Notes under the pieces: generated by a model
Told to the model about the DNA's origin: nothing
Database searches by the model: none
What the model saw: only the letters and a program-made list of their open reading frames with translations
Translations under genes and position numbers: made by a program
Origin: Clostridium sp. UBA4108
GTDB lineage: Bacteria; Bacillota; Clostridia; Clostridiales; Clostridiaceae
DNA length: 64,000 nt
NCBI GenBank assembly: GCA_002381695.1
Contig: DFXM01000001.1
Location: forward strand, 1-64,000
Direction: 5' to 3'
In this document: in pieces, positions 1-8,057 of the stretch
Position numbering within the stretch: the first letter of the stretch is position 1
Layout: each line of letters opens with the position of its first letter

Positions 1-21
1 CGAGTCCCTTCTGGGTCGCCA
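1..21 (+). tRNA. 3' end of a tRNA gene, cut by window edge (possibly tRNA-Asp)
   Basis: The first 21 bases read as the end of the T loop, the 3' half of the T stem, a 3' acceptor strand CTGGGTC, a G discriminator base and an encoded CCA. The anticodon lies outside the window. A G discriminator is typical of tRNA-Asp and tRNA-Asn, so Asp is a guess. It is followed 21 bases later by tRNA-Phe, so it belongs to the same tRNA cluster. Confidence 0.75.
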
Positions 22-42
22 TTTTCATAAAATATTTAATTA

Positions 43-118
<76 letters not shown>

Positions 119-122
119 TTAT

Positions 123-197
123 GCGGGAGTGGCTCAGTGGTAGAGCGTCACCTTGCCAAGGTGAACGTCGCGAGTTCGAATCTCGTCTTCCGCTCCA
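123..197 (+). tRNA. tRNA-Gly (anticodon GCC)
   Basis: The acceptor strands GCGGGAG and CTTCCGC pair, with one G-T wobble. The anticodon stem CACC/GGTG encloses loop TTGCCAA, giving anticodon GCC (Gly). The T loop is TTCGAAT and CCA is encoded. Only four bases separate it from tRNA-Phe. Confidence 0.97.
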
Positions 198-201
198 ATG
201 T

Positions 202-276
202 GGCGCTATAGCCAAGTGGTAAGGCACAGGTCTGCAACACCTTTATCCCCCGGTTCAAATCCGGGTGGCGCCTCCA
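202..276 (+). tRNA. tRNA-Cys (anticodon GCA)
   Basis: The acceptor strands GGCGCTA and TGGCGCC pair, with one wobble. The anticodon loop CTGCAAC gives anticodon GCA (Cys). The T arm is CCCGG/CCGGG and CCA is encoded. It is the last tRNA of the cluster and runs straight into a terminator. Confidence 0.97.
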
Positions 277-279
277 AAA

Positions 280-311
280 AACTCGTAGATTAAAATCTAC
301 GAGTTTTTTTG
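280..311 (+). terminator. Rho-independent terminator of the tRNA cluster
   Basis: An 11-bp inverted repeat (AACTCGTAGAT / ATCTACGAGTT) with a four-base loop is followed by a run of seven T. It begins three bases after tRNA-Cys. Confidence 0.93.
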
Positions 312-448
312 TTACCCTTGATAAACAAAATGCAGAATATCGTCTTTTGTTAACTATCCACAGGAGTGGGATAATAAACGTTATACTGATGTGAAAAACT
401 AATTACATTAACGTGACTCTATGGAATTTAGTTAAAATATTATGCGCT

Positions 449-1159
449 TTATTTATTTGGTGAATCAAGAAAAAATATGCTTCCTCTATCTATTAATGTA
501 TCATTGTTTAAAAATATTGGACTTATATTATTTTTATATAAAAAATCTAAAACTAACTCTCCATAATAATACTTATTTAGGTTACCATACAATACCAATG
601 TATTATCATTAAACATTCCACAAGTTCCACCAATAAATCCATAATTTAACCCAGGTAACGATATGTGTCCTGGAGGTAATAAAAGAACCTCTTTTTTCTC
701 ATTAATAAGAGCCTCATAAATAGTTTTATCAGAGGTTATAAACAAATTATCATTTAATATAACCGTTGAACATTTAGTATAGCCCTGATTAACGCTAATT
801 TTTTTTTGGCTTATACTATTTAATAAAGTTTCATCAGTATATTTTAAATTATGTACAAATAAATCTTTAGTATTAACAGCGTTTAAAATTATATCTTTAG
901 GATAGTTATTGCAGAGAGATGATTTTGATAAAGATGTAATAAACCCCATATCAGATAATTTAGCCTTGAAATTATTTTCTATATCTCTATGTAGTACTAT
1001 ATTTTTACTATCTATAAAATGTAAAAGTATATCTGGATGACCGCATATAGCTTTGTATAGAAGAAAAGATGGTGGACAAACAATAACATCACAACCTAAT
1101 TTTTCTAAATTTGACTGTTCTAAAGAACTTATTCTAAAATCAACAAAAGCATATTTCAA
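449..1159 (-). CDS. DUF6873-like protein (putative guanidino-modifying-enzyme fold)
   Basis: A 236-residue soluble protein of unknown function. From memory it resembles the clostridial DUF6873 family, assigned to the guanidino-modifying-enzyme (GME, pentein) fold. The supporting segments are VNQGYTKCSTVILND (mid-protein), an ITSDKTI segment, and a Gly-rich GFIGGTCGM segment. A pentein-type enzyme would be expected to act on guanidino compounds, but neither substrate nor catalytic triad can be assigned from sequence alone. The start is TTG at 1159, chosen because GGAGATG lies eight bases upstream and the next in-frame start would lose the conserved N-terminus. A good sigma-A promoter lies upstream at 1193-1221. 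It is a single-gene unit, divergent from ytxC and convergent with the tRNA cluster. Confidence 0.7.
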   Translation of the reverse strand: MKYAFVDFRISSLEQSNLEKLGCDVIVCPPSFLLYKAICGHPDILLHFIDSKNIVLHRDIENNFKAKLSDMGFITSLSKSSLCNNYPKDIILNAVNTKDLFVHNLKYTDETLLNSISQKKISVNQGYTKCSTVILNDNLFITSDKTIYEALINEKKEVLLLPPGHISLPGLNYGFIGGTCGMFNDNTLVLYGNLNKYYYGELVLDFLYKNNISPIFLNNDTLIDRGSIFFLDSPNK

Positions 1160-1192
1160 TATATCATCTCCGTTTAATACTATTTTAATAAT

Positions 1193-1221
1193 AATATAGT
1201 ATATGAGTTTTATTACGTCAA
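1193..1221 (-). promoter_or_regulatory. Sigma-A promoter for the minus-strand DUF6873-like gene
   Basis: On the minus strand TTGACG (1221-1216), a 17-base spacer and TATATT (1198-1193) form a near-consensus promoter about 35 bases upstream of the TTG start. Confidence 0.75.
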
Positions 1222-1404
1222 CAAAATAAAGTTAGGATTTCTTGATAAGGAATGCTTTTTCAACTTTCATCAAAAAAAGAAAAATATAACAGTGTTATAA
1301 GTGAATACATATTTTATAAACACATATAATATCTATATATTTTTATGAACAAAAAATAAGCTTTTATAATAATACTAATTTGTATGGCGGAATGAGGTGA
1401 TGAA

Positions 1405-2292
1405 ATGCTAATAGTTACCCTTATTAATAATCTTAATAGAGATTATATTTTAGAAGAAGTTAATAGCATTATAGAACTTTTTAAGAAGAAAAAAATAGAA
1501 TTGAAATTGAATGTGATTAATGAATCAGATAAAGATTTTATAAACATAAGCATAGAGGAAGAAGAATATACTCTAGGTGTAGAAAAATTATTGAACTTAT
1601 ATATAGCAAATATATTATATAATGTAGTTATAAATAGATTTTGTGAAAGAAATGTTTGTAAGTATTTAAGTGCAACATATAGCTTCCTAAACTTTAATGA
1701 CTTAAAAGTTGTAAAAAATATTATAGAAAAAACTTTAAGAGAAGAAAAACCTATAGATGAAACTATGATCTATTGTATGAATAAAAAAAATCATATGATC
1801 AGAAAAATTATTCTTTGTTTGGAGGAAAATAAAGAAATTAATGTTAAGGGATTTGTAGATTTTAGAGTGAAGCTGCTAGATAACGATATAAATAATATAT
1901 TAGAAAGAGTCGTAGAAAGTTATATGGTTGAAAAGGAGTATAATGAATTTATAAATTTGTTAAAATATTTTGTAGATATTCAAGAGTGTAAAGTAGAAGA
2001 GGTAAATATTTTTATAGAAGAAAATGGAGATTATATAGTTAAAGACAATTATGGAAATGATGTGCTAAATAATTTGACTACTGAATTATGTAACAATAAG
2101 AATATTGATGAAATAAATAAAGATGATTTAATAATAAGTGGACTGATAACTACTTCACCTAAGAAAATTATAATTCACAATGTAGAGAATTGTAGAAATA
2201 AAGAATTGATCAATACTATAAAAAATGTTTTTGAGGACAGAGTGAAATATTGTAATCATTGCAATCATTGTGAACCATTAAAAATTTTTTAA
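1405..2292 (+). CDS. ytxC: Putative sporulation protein YtxC
   Basis: A 295-residue protein matching the YtxC family, a sporulation-associated family of unknown biochemical role. The sequence is mostly charged and helical, with no transmembrane segment or signal peptide. It ends in a Cys-rich tail (CNHCNHCEP, a CxxCxxC arrangement) typical of the family and suggestive of metal binding. The ATG at 1405 has GAGGTGATG just upstream. Its position immediately before infC-rpmI-rplT agrees with clostridial gene order. A strong promoter between the two genes means infC does not depend on ytxC transcription. No sporulation sigma-factor promoter could be assigned with confidence. Confidence 0.8.
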   Translation: MLIVTLINNLNRDYILEEVNSIIELFKKKKIELKLNVINESDKDFINISIEEEEYTLGVEKLLNLYIANILYNVVINRFCERNVCKYLSATYSFLNFNDLKVVKNIIEKTLREEKPIDETMIYCMNKKNHMIRKIILCLEENKEINVKGFVDFRVKLLDNDINNILERVVESYMVEKEYNEFINLLKYFVDIQECKVEEVNIFIEENGDYIVKDNYGNDVLNNLTTELCNNKNIDEINKDDLIISGLITTSPKKIIIHNVENCRNKELINTIKNVFEDRVKYCNHCNHCEPLKIF

Positions 2293-2309
2293 TAAGTTAT
2301 AGAAAATAG

Positions 2310-2338
2310 TTGACAACATAGCCCTAACCTAGTATAAT
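2310..2338 (+). promoter_or_regulatory. Consensus sigma-A promoter of infC-rpmI-rplT
   Basis: TTGACA (2310-2315), a 17-base spacer and TATAAT (2333-2338) match both consensus hexamers exactly. Transcription would start near 2345 and give a leader of about 165 bases before infC. Confidence 0.92.
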
Positions 2339-2344
2339 TCATTT

Positions 2345-2475
2345 TAGTTGATAAAATTAAATAATAAATCAATGAAGTAGAAACAGCCGTTTCTCACCTT
2401 GCAGCAATGCTAGCTAGGTATTATGCAAGATTATTCTATAGTAATAGTAGGACGGCGTTTGTCGTCCTTTTTATT
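2345..2475 (+). ncRNA. L20 autoregulatory leader (ribosomal protein leader)
   Basis: The 5' leader between a perfect promoter and infC contains alternative pairing elements and ends in an intrinsic terminator. In Firmicutes, ribosomal protein L20 binds such a leader and causes premature termination of infC-rpmI-rplT. The placement, the leader length and the GCCGTTTCTCACC segment at about 2387 fit the L20 leader. The exact 5' boundary is inferred from the promoter. Confidence 0.8.
2449..2475 (+). terminator. Attenuator terminator in the L20 leader
   Basis: AGGACG and CGTCCT pair around an eight-base loop and are followed by TTTTATTTT. It lies 38 bases before the infC start, so it is a regulated terminator rather than an operon end. 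Confidence 0.87.
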
Positions 2476-2512
2476 TTAAATATATTATTTAGTACACCTG
2501 GAGGTGAAAGTT

Positions 2513-3031
2513 ATTAGCAAAAATAAAGACTTCATGATGAATGAAGATATAAGGGACAGAGAAATAAGAGTTATAAGCTCAACTGGAGAACAGTTAGGTG
2601 TTATGGACACAAAAGATGCATTAAAAATGGCTGAAGAAAGCGAATTAGATTTAGTAGCTATATCTCCTAATGCAAAGCCGATGGTTTGTAAGATAATGGA
2701 TTTTGGAAAGTATATCTACGAACAGCAAAAAAAAGATAAAGAAGCTAAGAAAAAGCAAAAAGTTATAAGCATTAAAGAGATAAGATTGAGTGCTACTATT
2801 GAAGAACATGATATAACTATTAAAGCAAATAATGCTAAGAAGTTTTTAGAAGAAGGCGACAAAGTAAAAGTTACTGTGAGATTTAGAGGAAGAGAAATCG
2901 AAAACTCAAAAGTAGGACATAAGATATTAAATCTTTTTGTTTCAAAGCTTGGAGATGTCTATACGATAGAAAAGCCAGCTAAACAAGAAGGTAGAAATAT
3001 GATATTGATATTAGCTCCTAAAAGAGCATAA
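2513..3031 (+). CDS. infC: Translation initiation factor IF-3, AUU start
   Basis: IF-3 binds the 30S subunit, blocks 50S joining and monitors start-codon choice. The product is 172 residues. The N-terminal domain contains the EDIRDREIRVIS segment and the C-terminal domain contains the RFRGRE segment, both characteristic. An in-frame GTG exists at 2504, but GGAGGTG (2500-2506) overlaps it and is clearly the ribosome site. The codon eight bases beyond GGAGG is ATT at 2513, which gives an N-terminus beginning MSKNKDF. Known infC genes, including those of Bacillus and E. coli, use AUU so that IF-3 represses its own translation. It is first in the infC-rpmI-rplT operon, with 19 bases before rpmI. 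Confidence 0.96.
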   Translation: MSKNKDFMMNEDIRDREIRVISSTGEQLGVMDTKDALKMAEESELDLVAISPNAKPMVCKIMDFGKYIYEQQKKDKEAKKKQKVISIKEIRLSATIEEHDITIKANNAKKFLEEGDKVKVTVRFRGREIENSKVGHKILNLFVSKLGDVYTIEKPAKQEGRNMILILAPKRA

Positions 3032-3050
3032 CCGAGAGGAGGACTTTATT

Positions 3051-3248
3051 ATGCCAAAAATGAAAACACATAGAGGTGCAGCTAAGAGATTTAAAAAGAC
3101 AGGAACAGGTAAGTTAAAAAGAGCTAAAGCTTTCAAACGCCATATCTTAACAAAGAAAAGCGCTAAAACTAAGAGAAATCTTAGAAAAACTGGATATGTT
3201 TCAGCTTCACAAGAAAAGGTAATGAAGAAATTACTACCGTACTTATAA
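3051..3248 (+). CDS. rpmI: 50S ribosomal protein L35
   Basis: A 65-residue, very basic protein with the L35 N-terminus MPKMKTHRGAAKRFK and the KRHILTKKSAKTKRNLR segment. Length is normal for the family. GAGGAGG precedes the ATG. It lies between infC and rplT, as in most bacteria, and is expected to be co-regulated through the L20 leader. Confidence 0.98.
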   Translation: MPKMKTHRGAAKRFKKTGTGKLKRAKAFKRHILTKKSAKTKRNLRKTGYVSASQEKVMKKLLPYL

Positions 3249-3277
3249 TAGAAAATTGAACTAGGAGGTAAATAGAG

Positions 3278-3634
3278 ATGGCAAGAGTAAAGAGAGCTAA
3301 TAACGCTCATAGAAAACATAAAAAAGTATTAAAGCTTGCAAAAGGATACTATGGTGGAAAAAGCAAGTTATTTAGAACTGCAAATGAATCAGTAATTAGA
3401 GCATTAAGAAATGCTTACGTGGGTAGAAAATTAAAGAAAAGAGATTTTAGAAGACTTTGGATAGCTAGAATAAATGCTGCTACAAGAATGAATGATCTTT
3501 CTTATTCAAGATTCATGAATGGTTTAAAACTTGCAGGTATAGATATAAATAGAAAAATGCTTTCTGAAATAGCAATCAACGATCCAAAAGCATTTGCTGA
3601 ATTAGTAGAAGTTGCTAAGAAACATTTAGCTTAA
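3278..3634 (+). CDS. rplT: 50S ribosomal protein L20
   Basis: A 118-residue basic protein with the L20 start MARVKRANNAHRKHKK and the segments LAKGYYGGKS and RDFRRLWIARINAA. It is an early 50S assembly protein and the likely autogenous repressor acting on the leader at 2345-2475. AGGAGG lies at the expected distance from the ATG. It is the last gene of the operon and is followed by a strong terminator. Confidence 0.98.
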   Translation: MARVKRANNAHRKHKKVLKLAKGYYGGKSKLFRTANESVIRALRNAYVGRKLKKRDFRRLWIARINAATRMNDLSYSRFMNGLKLAGIDINRKMLSEIAINDPKAFAELVEVAKKHLA

Positions 3635-3660
3635 TATATAATAATTTAATTATTTTACAT

Positions 3661-3690
3661 AAAAATGTAGCCGAAGGCTACATTTTTATA
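3661..3690 (+). terminator. Terminator of infC-rpmI-rplT
   Basis: AAAAATGTAGCC and GGCTACATTTTT form a 12-bp stem with a three-base loop, followed by T-rich sequence. Confidence 0.92.
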
Positions 3691-3706
3691 TTATTATAAT
3701 AAATTT

Positions 3707-3735
3707 TAGACATTAGTTAAATACTATTATATAAT
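3707..3735 (+). promoter_or_regulatory. Sigma-A promoter of ktrB-ktrA
   Basis: TAGACA (3707-3712), a 17-base spacer and TATAAT (3730-3735), about 70 bases before ktrB. Confidence 0.75.
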
Positions 3736-3804
3736 ATGAAAGTATTATGAATACATATTAATTTTTTATGAATTAAGTAATTTTATGAATTAGAGGTGTT
3801 TCTA

Positions 3805-5172
3805 ATGCAATTGAATAAGAAGGTTTTTTTAAAACATATGCATTTTACTCCTGTACAAATTATAGCTATAGGATTCGCCGTAATTATTTTTTTTGGAGGA
3901 TTCATCTTAACATTACCAATTTCTTCAGCCAATGGTGAAAGGACGCCATTTATAGATGGAGTTTTTACAGCGACCTCTGCAGTATGTGTAACTGGATTGG
4001 TAACAGTTGATACCGGAACGCATTGGAGTTATTTTGGAAAAACAGTAATAATAATGCTTATACAAATAGGTGGATTAGGATTCATGTCCTTTGCAGCATT
4101 GATATCTTTATTGATTGGTAAGAGAATTACATTAAAAGAAAGATTGATTATGCAGGAATCTTTAAACCTAAGCTCTTTACAAGGAATTGTAAAATTAGTT
4201 AGATATATATTAGCATTTACATTTTCTATAGAAATATTAGGAGCATTGATTCTTTCAACTCAATTCATACCGGAATTTGGAATAGCAAAAGGGATATATT
4301 ATAGCCTATTTCATGCCATATCAGCATTTTGTAATGCGGGATTTGATTTAATGGGTAATTTTAATAGTTTAGTGAACTATAGCGATAATGCAGTAATAAT
4401 AGTAACTATAGCAATGTTGATAATAATTGGTGGATTAGGTTTTTATGTATGGGATGAGATTTATAATTATAGAAAGAATAAAAAATTATCACTTCATGCT
4501 AAGATTGTGATATCAATGACTTTAATATTAATAGTAGTGGGATCAATATTATTTTATATATTTGAATTTTCGAATTCTGAAACTATGGGACCAATGAGTT
4601 TAAAGGGAAAAATATTATCTTCTTTTTTCACATCAGTATCGCCAAGGACAGCTGGATTTAACTCAATAAATCTAGGATCTATGACTATGGCTTCAGTACT
4701 TTTAATGATAATATTGATGTTTATAGGTGGATCACCAGGATCTACAGCTGGGGGAATTAAAACTTCAACTTTAGGGGTCTTGCTAATGACAGTTGTATCC
4801 GTTATAAGAGGAAGAGAGGACACTGAATTATTTAAAAAGCGAATAAATAAAGAACTTGTTTATAAGGCTTTTGCTGTAGTTGTAGTTGCTTTAAGTTTAG
4901 TTTTTCTTGTTACCATAGTATTATCTATAACAGAAAGGGCTTCAGGATCACCTTTTGAATATTATTTATTTGAAGCTGCTTCAGCTTTTGGTACAGTGGG
5001 GTCTACATTGGGTCTTACTACAAAACTTACTACTATTGGTAAAATAATAGTGGCTTTAACTATGTATTCAGGAAGAATTGGGCCGCTTACATTAGTTTTG
5101 GCAATTGCTATAAGAAAAAGAAAAAAAGGAAATGCAATTAAGTATCCTGAGGATAAAATTTTAGTGGGGTAA
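3805..5172 (+). CDS. ktrB: KtrB/TrkH-family potassium (sodium-coupled) transporter
   Basis: A 455-residue integral membrane protein of the TrkH/KtrB family, the pore subunit of Na+- or H+-dependent K+ uptake. The four selectivity-filter repeats are visible: TSAVCVTGLV, SAFCNAGFDL, SPRTAGFNS and SAFGTVGSTLG. Each carries a filter glycine at the tip of a re-entrant loop between membrane helices. An in-frame GTG at 3796 is part of the ribosome site AGAGGTG, so the ATG at 3805 is the better start. ktrA follows after 10 bases, so the pair forms the standard KtrAB module. No c-di-AMP riboswitch was recognised upstream. Confidence 0.93.
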   Translation: MQLNKKVFLKHMHFTPVQIIAIGFAVIIFFGGFILTLPISSANGERTPFIDGVFTATSAVCVTGLVTVDTGTHWSYFGKTVIIMLIQIGGLGFMSFAALISLLIGKRITLKERLIMQESLNLSSLQGIVKLVRYILAFTFSIEILGALILSTQFIPEFGIAKGIYYSLFHAISAFCNAGFDLMGNFNSLVNYSDNAVIIVTIAMLIIIGGLGFYVWDEIYNYRKNKKLSLHAKIVISMTLILIVVGSILFYIFEFSNSETMGPMSLKGKILSSFFTSVSPRTAGFNSINLGSMTMASVLLMIILMFIGGSPGSTAGGIKTSTLGVLLMTVVSVIRGREDTELFKKRINKELVYKAFAVVVVALSLVFLVTIVLSITERASGSPFEYYLFEAASAFGTVGSTLGLTTKLTTIGKIIVALTMYSGRIGPLTLVLAIAIRKRKKGNAIKYPEDKILVG

Positions 5173-5182
5173 GGTGTGTATT

Positions 5183-5842
5183 ATGAGTAAAAAACAATTT
5201 ATAGTTATAGGATTAGGAAGATTTGGAAGTTCTGTAGCAGAAACTTTATATGCATTGGGAAATGATGTACTTGCAGTAGATAGAGATGAAGAAGTCGTTC
5301 AAAATATATCAGAAAATGTAACCCACGCTGTTCAAGTTGATGCTAACGATGAAAATAGTTTAAGAGCATTAGGAGTAGGAAACTTCGATGTAGCTATAAT
5401 AAGTATCGGATCAGACATTCAAGGTAGTATTTTAGCTACCCTTTTAGTTAAAGAAATGGGTGTGAAACATATTATAACTAAAGCTAATAATGTATTACAT
5501 GCAAAAGTACTATATAAGATAGGAGCTAATAGAGTTATATTTCCAGAGAGAGATATGGGAATAAGAGTAGCTCACAATCTATGTTCATCAAGTATTTTAG
5601 ATTATATTGAGCTTTCACCTGACTTTAGTATTGCAGAAATTGCTGCTCCTAGAGAGTGGGAAGGAAAGACTTTAAGGGATCTTGATTTAAGGGTTCAATA
5701 TGGAATTAACGTGGTAGCTATAAAAAGAGATAGTGAGATAAATGTTTCACCTTCACCAGATGAAGTTATTCAAGACAATGATGTAATTATTGCTATTGGT
5801 GGGACTAATGAGCTAAATAACATAGAAGGTCTTGTTAGGTAA
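5183..5842 (+). CDS. ktrA: KtrA, cytoplasmic RCK regulatory subunit of K+ uptake
   Basis: A 219-residue soluble protein with an N-terminal RCK-N (TrkA-N) Rossmann domain. It has the nucleotide-binding motif IGLGRFGSSVAETL at residues 7-20 and an acidic residue closing the second strand (AVDRDEE). An RCK-C domain (DLDLRVQYGINVVAIKR) fills roughly residues 140-219 and in relatives binds c-di-AMP. KtrA rings bind ATP/ADP and gate KtrB. The GTG at 5174 overlaps the ribosome site AAGGTG, so the ATG at 5183 is taken as start. It is cotranscribed with ktrB and probably with the methyltransferase gene 12 bases downstream. Confidence 0.94.
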   Translation: MSKKQFIVIGLGRFGSSVAETLYALGNDVLAVDRDEEVVQNISENVTHAVQVDANDENSLRALGVGNFDVAIISIGSDIQGSILATLLVKEMGVKHIITKANNVLHAKVLYKIGANRVIFPERDMGIRVAHNLCSSSILDYIELSPDFSIAEIAAPREWEGKTLRDLDLRVQYGINVVAIKRDSEINVSPSPDEVIQDNDVIIAIGGTNELNNIEGLVR

Positions 5843-5854
5843 GGAGAGTTTAAA

Positions 5855-6631
5855 TTGATATTCATCACAAGTAGGGATAATGTACACATAAAACATGTAA
5901 AAAAGTTAAAAGAAAAGAAATTTAGAGCTGAAAGTTTACAATTTATTGTGGAAGGTTTTAGATTTGTTGAAGAAGCATTAGCTTCATCTTTTATAGTGGA
6001 AGAAGTGTTTGTAAAAGAAAGTTCTTTAGAAAAATTTAATGATAAATTGAATAAATATATTGAAAATATGAAGATATTTGTGGTGAGTGATAATGTTTTT
6101 AAAGCTATCTCATCTACTGAAAATTCACAAGGGATATTAGCCTTAGTAAACATGAAAGTAAGTAATCCTGAAGTTAATAGGGGAGTATATATACTTGTAG
6201 ATCAAGTTCAGGATCCAGGAAATTTAGGAACTATAATTAGGACTGCTCAAGGAGCAGGATGTGTTGGAGTGATTTTAACTAAGGGAACTGTTGATGTATA
6301 CAATGAAAAAACCTTAAGATCTACTATGGGATCTATCTTTAAAATTCCTATAATTGAGGATGTAAATTTGTATTTTACAAAGACTCTATTATCAAAGGAA
6401 TATAAATTAGTAAGTAGTTCATTAGATACAGATGACAATTTTTATGATGTAGACCTTAAAGGAAACATCATAATTGCAGTGGGAAATGAAGGCAATGGGA
6501 TTAGTGATGAGGTATATGAGTTAAGTAGTTATAAAGTAAAAATTCCAATGCCTGGGAATTCGGAATCCTTAAATGTATCTATAGCAGCAGCTATAATGAT
6601 ATATGAAAGCTTAAGACAAAAAAATATATAA
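5855..6631 (+). CDS. TrmH/SpoU-family RNA 2'-O-methyltransferase
   Basis: A 258-residue protein with an N-terminal SpoU substrate-binding domain (residues about 1-95; RDNVHIKHVKKL, FIVEGFRFVEEAL). The C-terminal SPOUT domain carries the three family motifs: DQVQDPGNLGTIIRTAQGAG, VGNEGNGI and SLNVSIAAAIMIYE. Such enzymes methylate 2'-O of guanosine in rRNA or tRNA using SAM. The nearest relatives are Bacillus YsgA and RlmB, and the exact target cannot be read from sequence. The start is TTG at 5855, seven bases after AAGGAGA. It sits between ktrA and pheST, as ysgA sits before pheST in Bacillus. Confidence 0.9.
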   Translation: MIFITSRDNVHIKHVKKLKEKKFRAESLQFIVEGFRFVEEALASSFIVEEVFVKESSLEKFNDKLNKYIENMKIFVVSDNVFKAISSTENSQGILALVNMKVSNPEVNRGVYILVDQVQDPGNLGTIIRTAQGAGCVGVILTKGTVDVYNEKTLRSTMGSIFKIPIIEDVNLYFTKTLLSKEYKLVSSSLDTDDNFYDVDLKGNIIIAVGNEGNGISDEVYELSSYKVKIPMPGNSESLNVSIAAAIMIYESLRQKNI

Positions 6632-6646
6632 AATATGAAATGAGTA

Positions 6647-6675
6647 TTGAATTTATAGAATAATATATGTATAAT
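6647..6675 (+). promoter_or_regulatory. Sigma-A promoter of the pheS-pheT T-box transcript
   Basis: TTGAAT (6647-6652), a 17-base spacer and TATAAT (6670-6675). Transcription would start near 6682, just before the T-box stem I. Confidence 0.82.
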
Positions 6676-6689
6676 GTTTCTAATACAGT

Positions 6690-6937
6690 ATATATGTATA
6701 CTATGATAGAGAGAGTAGGTATAGGTAGAACTTACATAAAGGGAAAGAAAACCATAGACTGAAAGTTTTCTTGTGAGAGCAATACTGAAGTTCACTCTGG
6801 AGTACTGATTGTGAAAATATTTAGTAGCAATTGGCGGCTATGGTCGATAAAAAGGCTTAAGTGGAATCTTATTATAATTAAGATTCAATTAGGGTGGTAC
6901 CGCGGATAATCCGTCCCTTTTTAGGGGCGGCTTTTTT
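6690..6937 (+). promoter_or_regulatory. T-box riboswitch, Phe-specific (UUC specifier)
   Basis: The leader contains the invariant T-box AGGGTGGTACCGCG (6891-6904), whose bulge pairs with the NCCA end of uncharged tRNA. Upstream, stem I carries TTC (6791-6793) in the specifier-loop position, in the context CTGAAGTTCACTC. UUC is read by tRNA-Phe (GAA), which is encoded at 43-118 in this window. Uncharged tRNA-Phe would stabilise the antiterminator and switch on pheST. It ends in the terminator at 6911-6937. Confidence 0.94.
6911..6937 (+). terminator. T-box terminator
   Basis: CCGTCCC and GGGGCGG pair around a short T-rich loop and are followed by CTTTTTT. The 5' strand overlaps the region needed for the antiterminator, as expected of a T-box switch. 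Confidence 0.92.
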
Positions 6938-7010
6938 ACGCTCAAAATTAGGTTTTATATATTAAAGCTAGTAAATGATTTTAAATAAAAATATGAAAGG
7001 AGCTTAAGTT

Positions 7011-8030
7011 ATGAGAGAACAATTAGAACAAATTAAAGTAGAGGCTTTAAAGCAGTTAAGTGAAATAACTGAGAAAAATGATTTAGAAAACTTAAGAGTA
7101 AAGTATTTAGGAAAAAAGGGAGAATTAACTTTAATATTAAGAGGAATGGGAAAGTTATCCTCTGAAGAAAGACCAATAATTGGTAAAATCGCCAATGAGG
7201 TAAGAGAAGAAATTGAAAGTGCAATAGTGGGAAAAAGTGATGCAATAAGTAGCATAGAGAAACAAAAAAGATTACAAAGTGAAGTAATAGATATATCTAT
7301 GCCTGGAAATAAGCAAGTAGTTGGAAGAATGCATCCATTATATTTAACCTTAGAAAAAATTAATGATATATTCTTATCTATGGGTTTTTCAATTGAAGAA
7401 GGTCCAGAGGTTGAGCATGATTATTATAATTTTGAGGCTTTAAATATACCTAAGGATCATCCAGCTAGAGGAGAACAGGATACGTTTTATATAAATGATA
7501 ATATAGTTTTAAGGACACAAACTTCTCCTATACAAGTAAGAACTATGGAAAATCAAAAACCACCTATAAAAATGATAGCTCCAGGTAAGGTTTATCGCTC
7601 AGATGCAGTAGATGCCACTCACTCACCTATTTTCTATCAAATAGAGGGGCTAGTAATAGACAAAGGAATCACCTTTGGAGATTTAAAGGGAACTCTAGAA
7701 ATGTTTATTCAAAAAATGTTTGGAGAAGAAATGGAGGTTAAATTTAGACCTCACCACTTCCCATTTACAGAACCTTCAGCAGAGATGGATGCTACCTGTT
7801 TTGTATGTAAGGGAGAAGGATGTAAAGTTTGTAAAGGTAGTGGATGGATTGAAATAGTAGGATGTGGTATGGTGCATCCAGAGGTTTTAAGGAAATGTGG
7901 AATAGATCCAGAAGAATATAGTGGATTTGCTTTTGGATTTGGATTAGATAGAATAGTAATGTTGAAGTATGGTATAGATGATATAAGATTATTATATGAA
8001 AGTGATATGAGATTTTTAAATCAATTTTAA
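7011..8030 (+). CDS. pheS: Phenylalanyl-tRNA synthetase alpha subunit
   Basis: A 339-residue class II synthetase subunit that joins PheT as an alpha2-beta2 enzyme charging tRNA-Phe. An N-terminal coiled coil (about 1-85) precedes the catalytic domain. Motif 2 (YRSDAVDATHSPIFYQIEG) and the RPHHFPFTEPSAEMD segment are clear, and motif 3 is GFAFGFGLDRI near the C-terminus. A CFVCKGEGCKVC cysteine segment is present, as in other bacterial PheS. The ATG at 7011 follows AAAGGAG. It is the first gene after the Phe T-box and pheT follows 27 bases later. Confidence 0.98.
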   Translation: MREQLEQIKVEALKQLSEITEKNDLENLRVKYLGKKGELTLILRGMGKLSSEERPIIGKIANEVREEIESAIVGKSDAISSIEKQKRLQSEVIDISMPGNKQVVGRMHPLYLTLEKINDIFLSMGFSIEEGPEVEHDYYNFEALNIPKDHPARGEQDTFYINDNIVLRTQTSPIQVRTMENQKPPIKMIAPGKVYRSDAVDATHSPIFYQIEGLVIDKGITFGDLKGTLEMFIQKMFGEEMEVKFRPHHFPFTEPSAEMDATCFVCKGEGCKVCKGSGWIEIVGCGMVHPEVLRKCGIDPEEYSGFAFGFGLDRIVMLKYGIDDIRLLYESDMRFLNQF

Positions 8031-8057
8031 TAGGTAATTAGGTAAGGAGGAATATAG

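Noticed and set aside
3011..3319. 102-codon minus-strand frame over rpmI
   Set aside because: It is antisense to the ribosomal protein genes, and its product is a mirror of Lys-rich codons (Leu/Phe-rich). No start signal was found.
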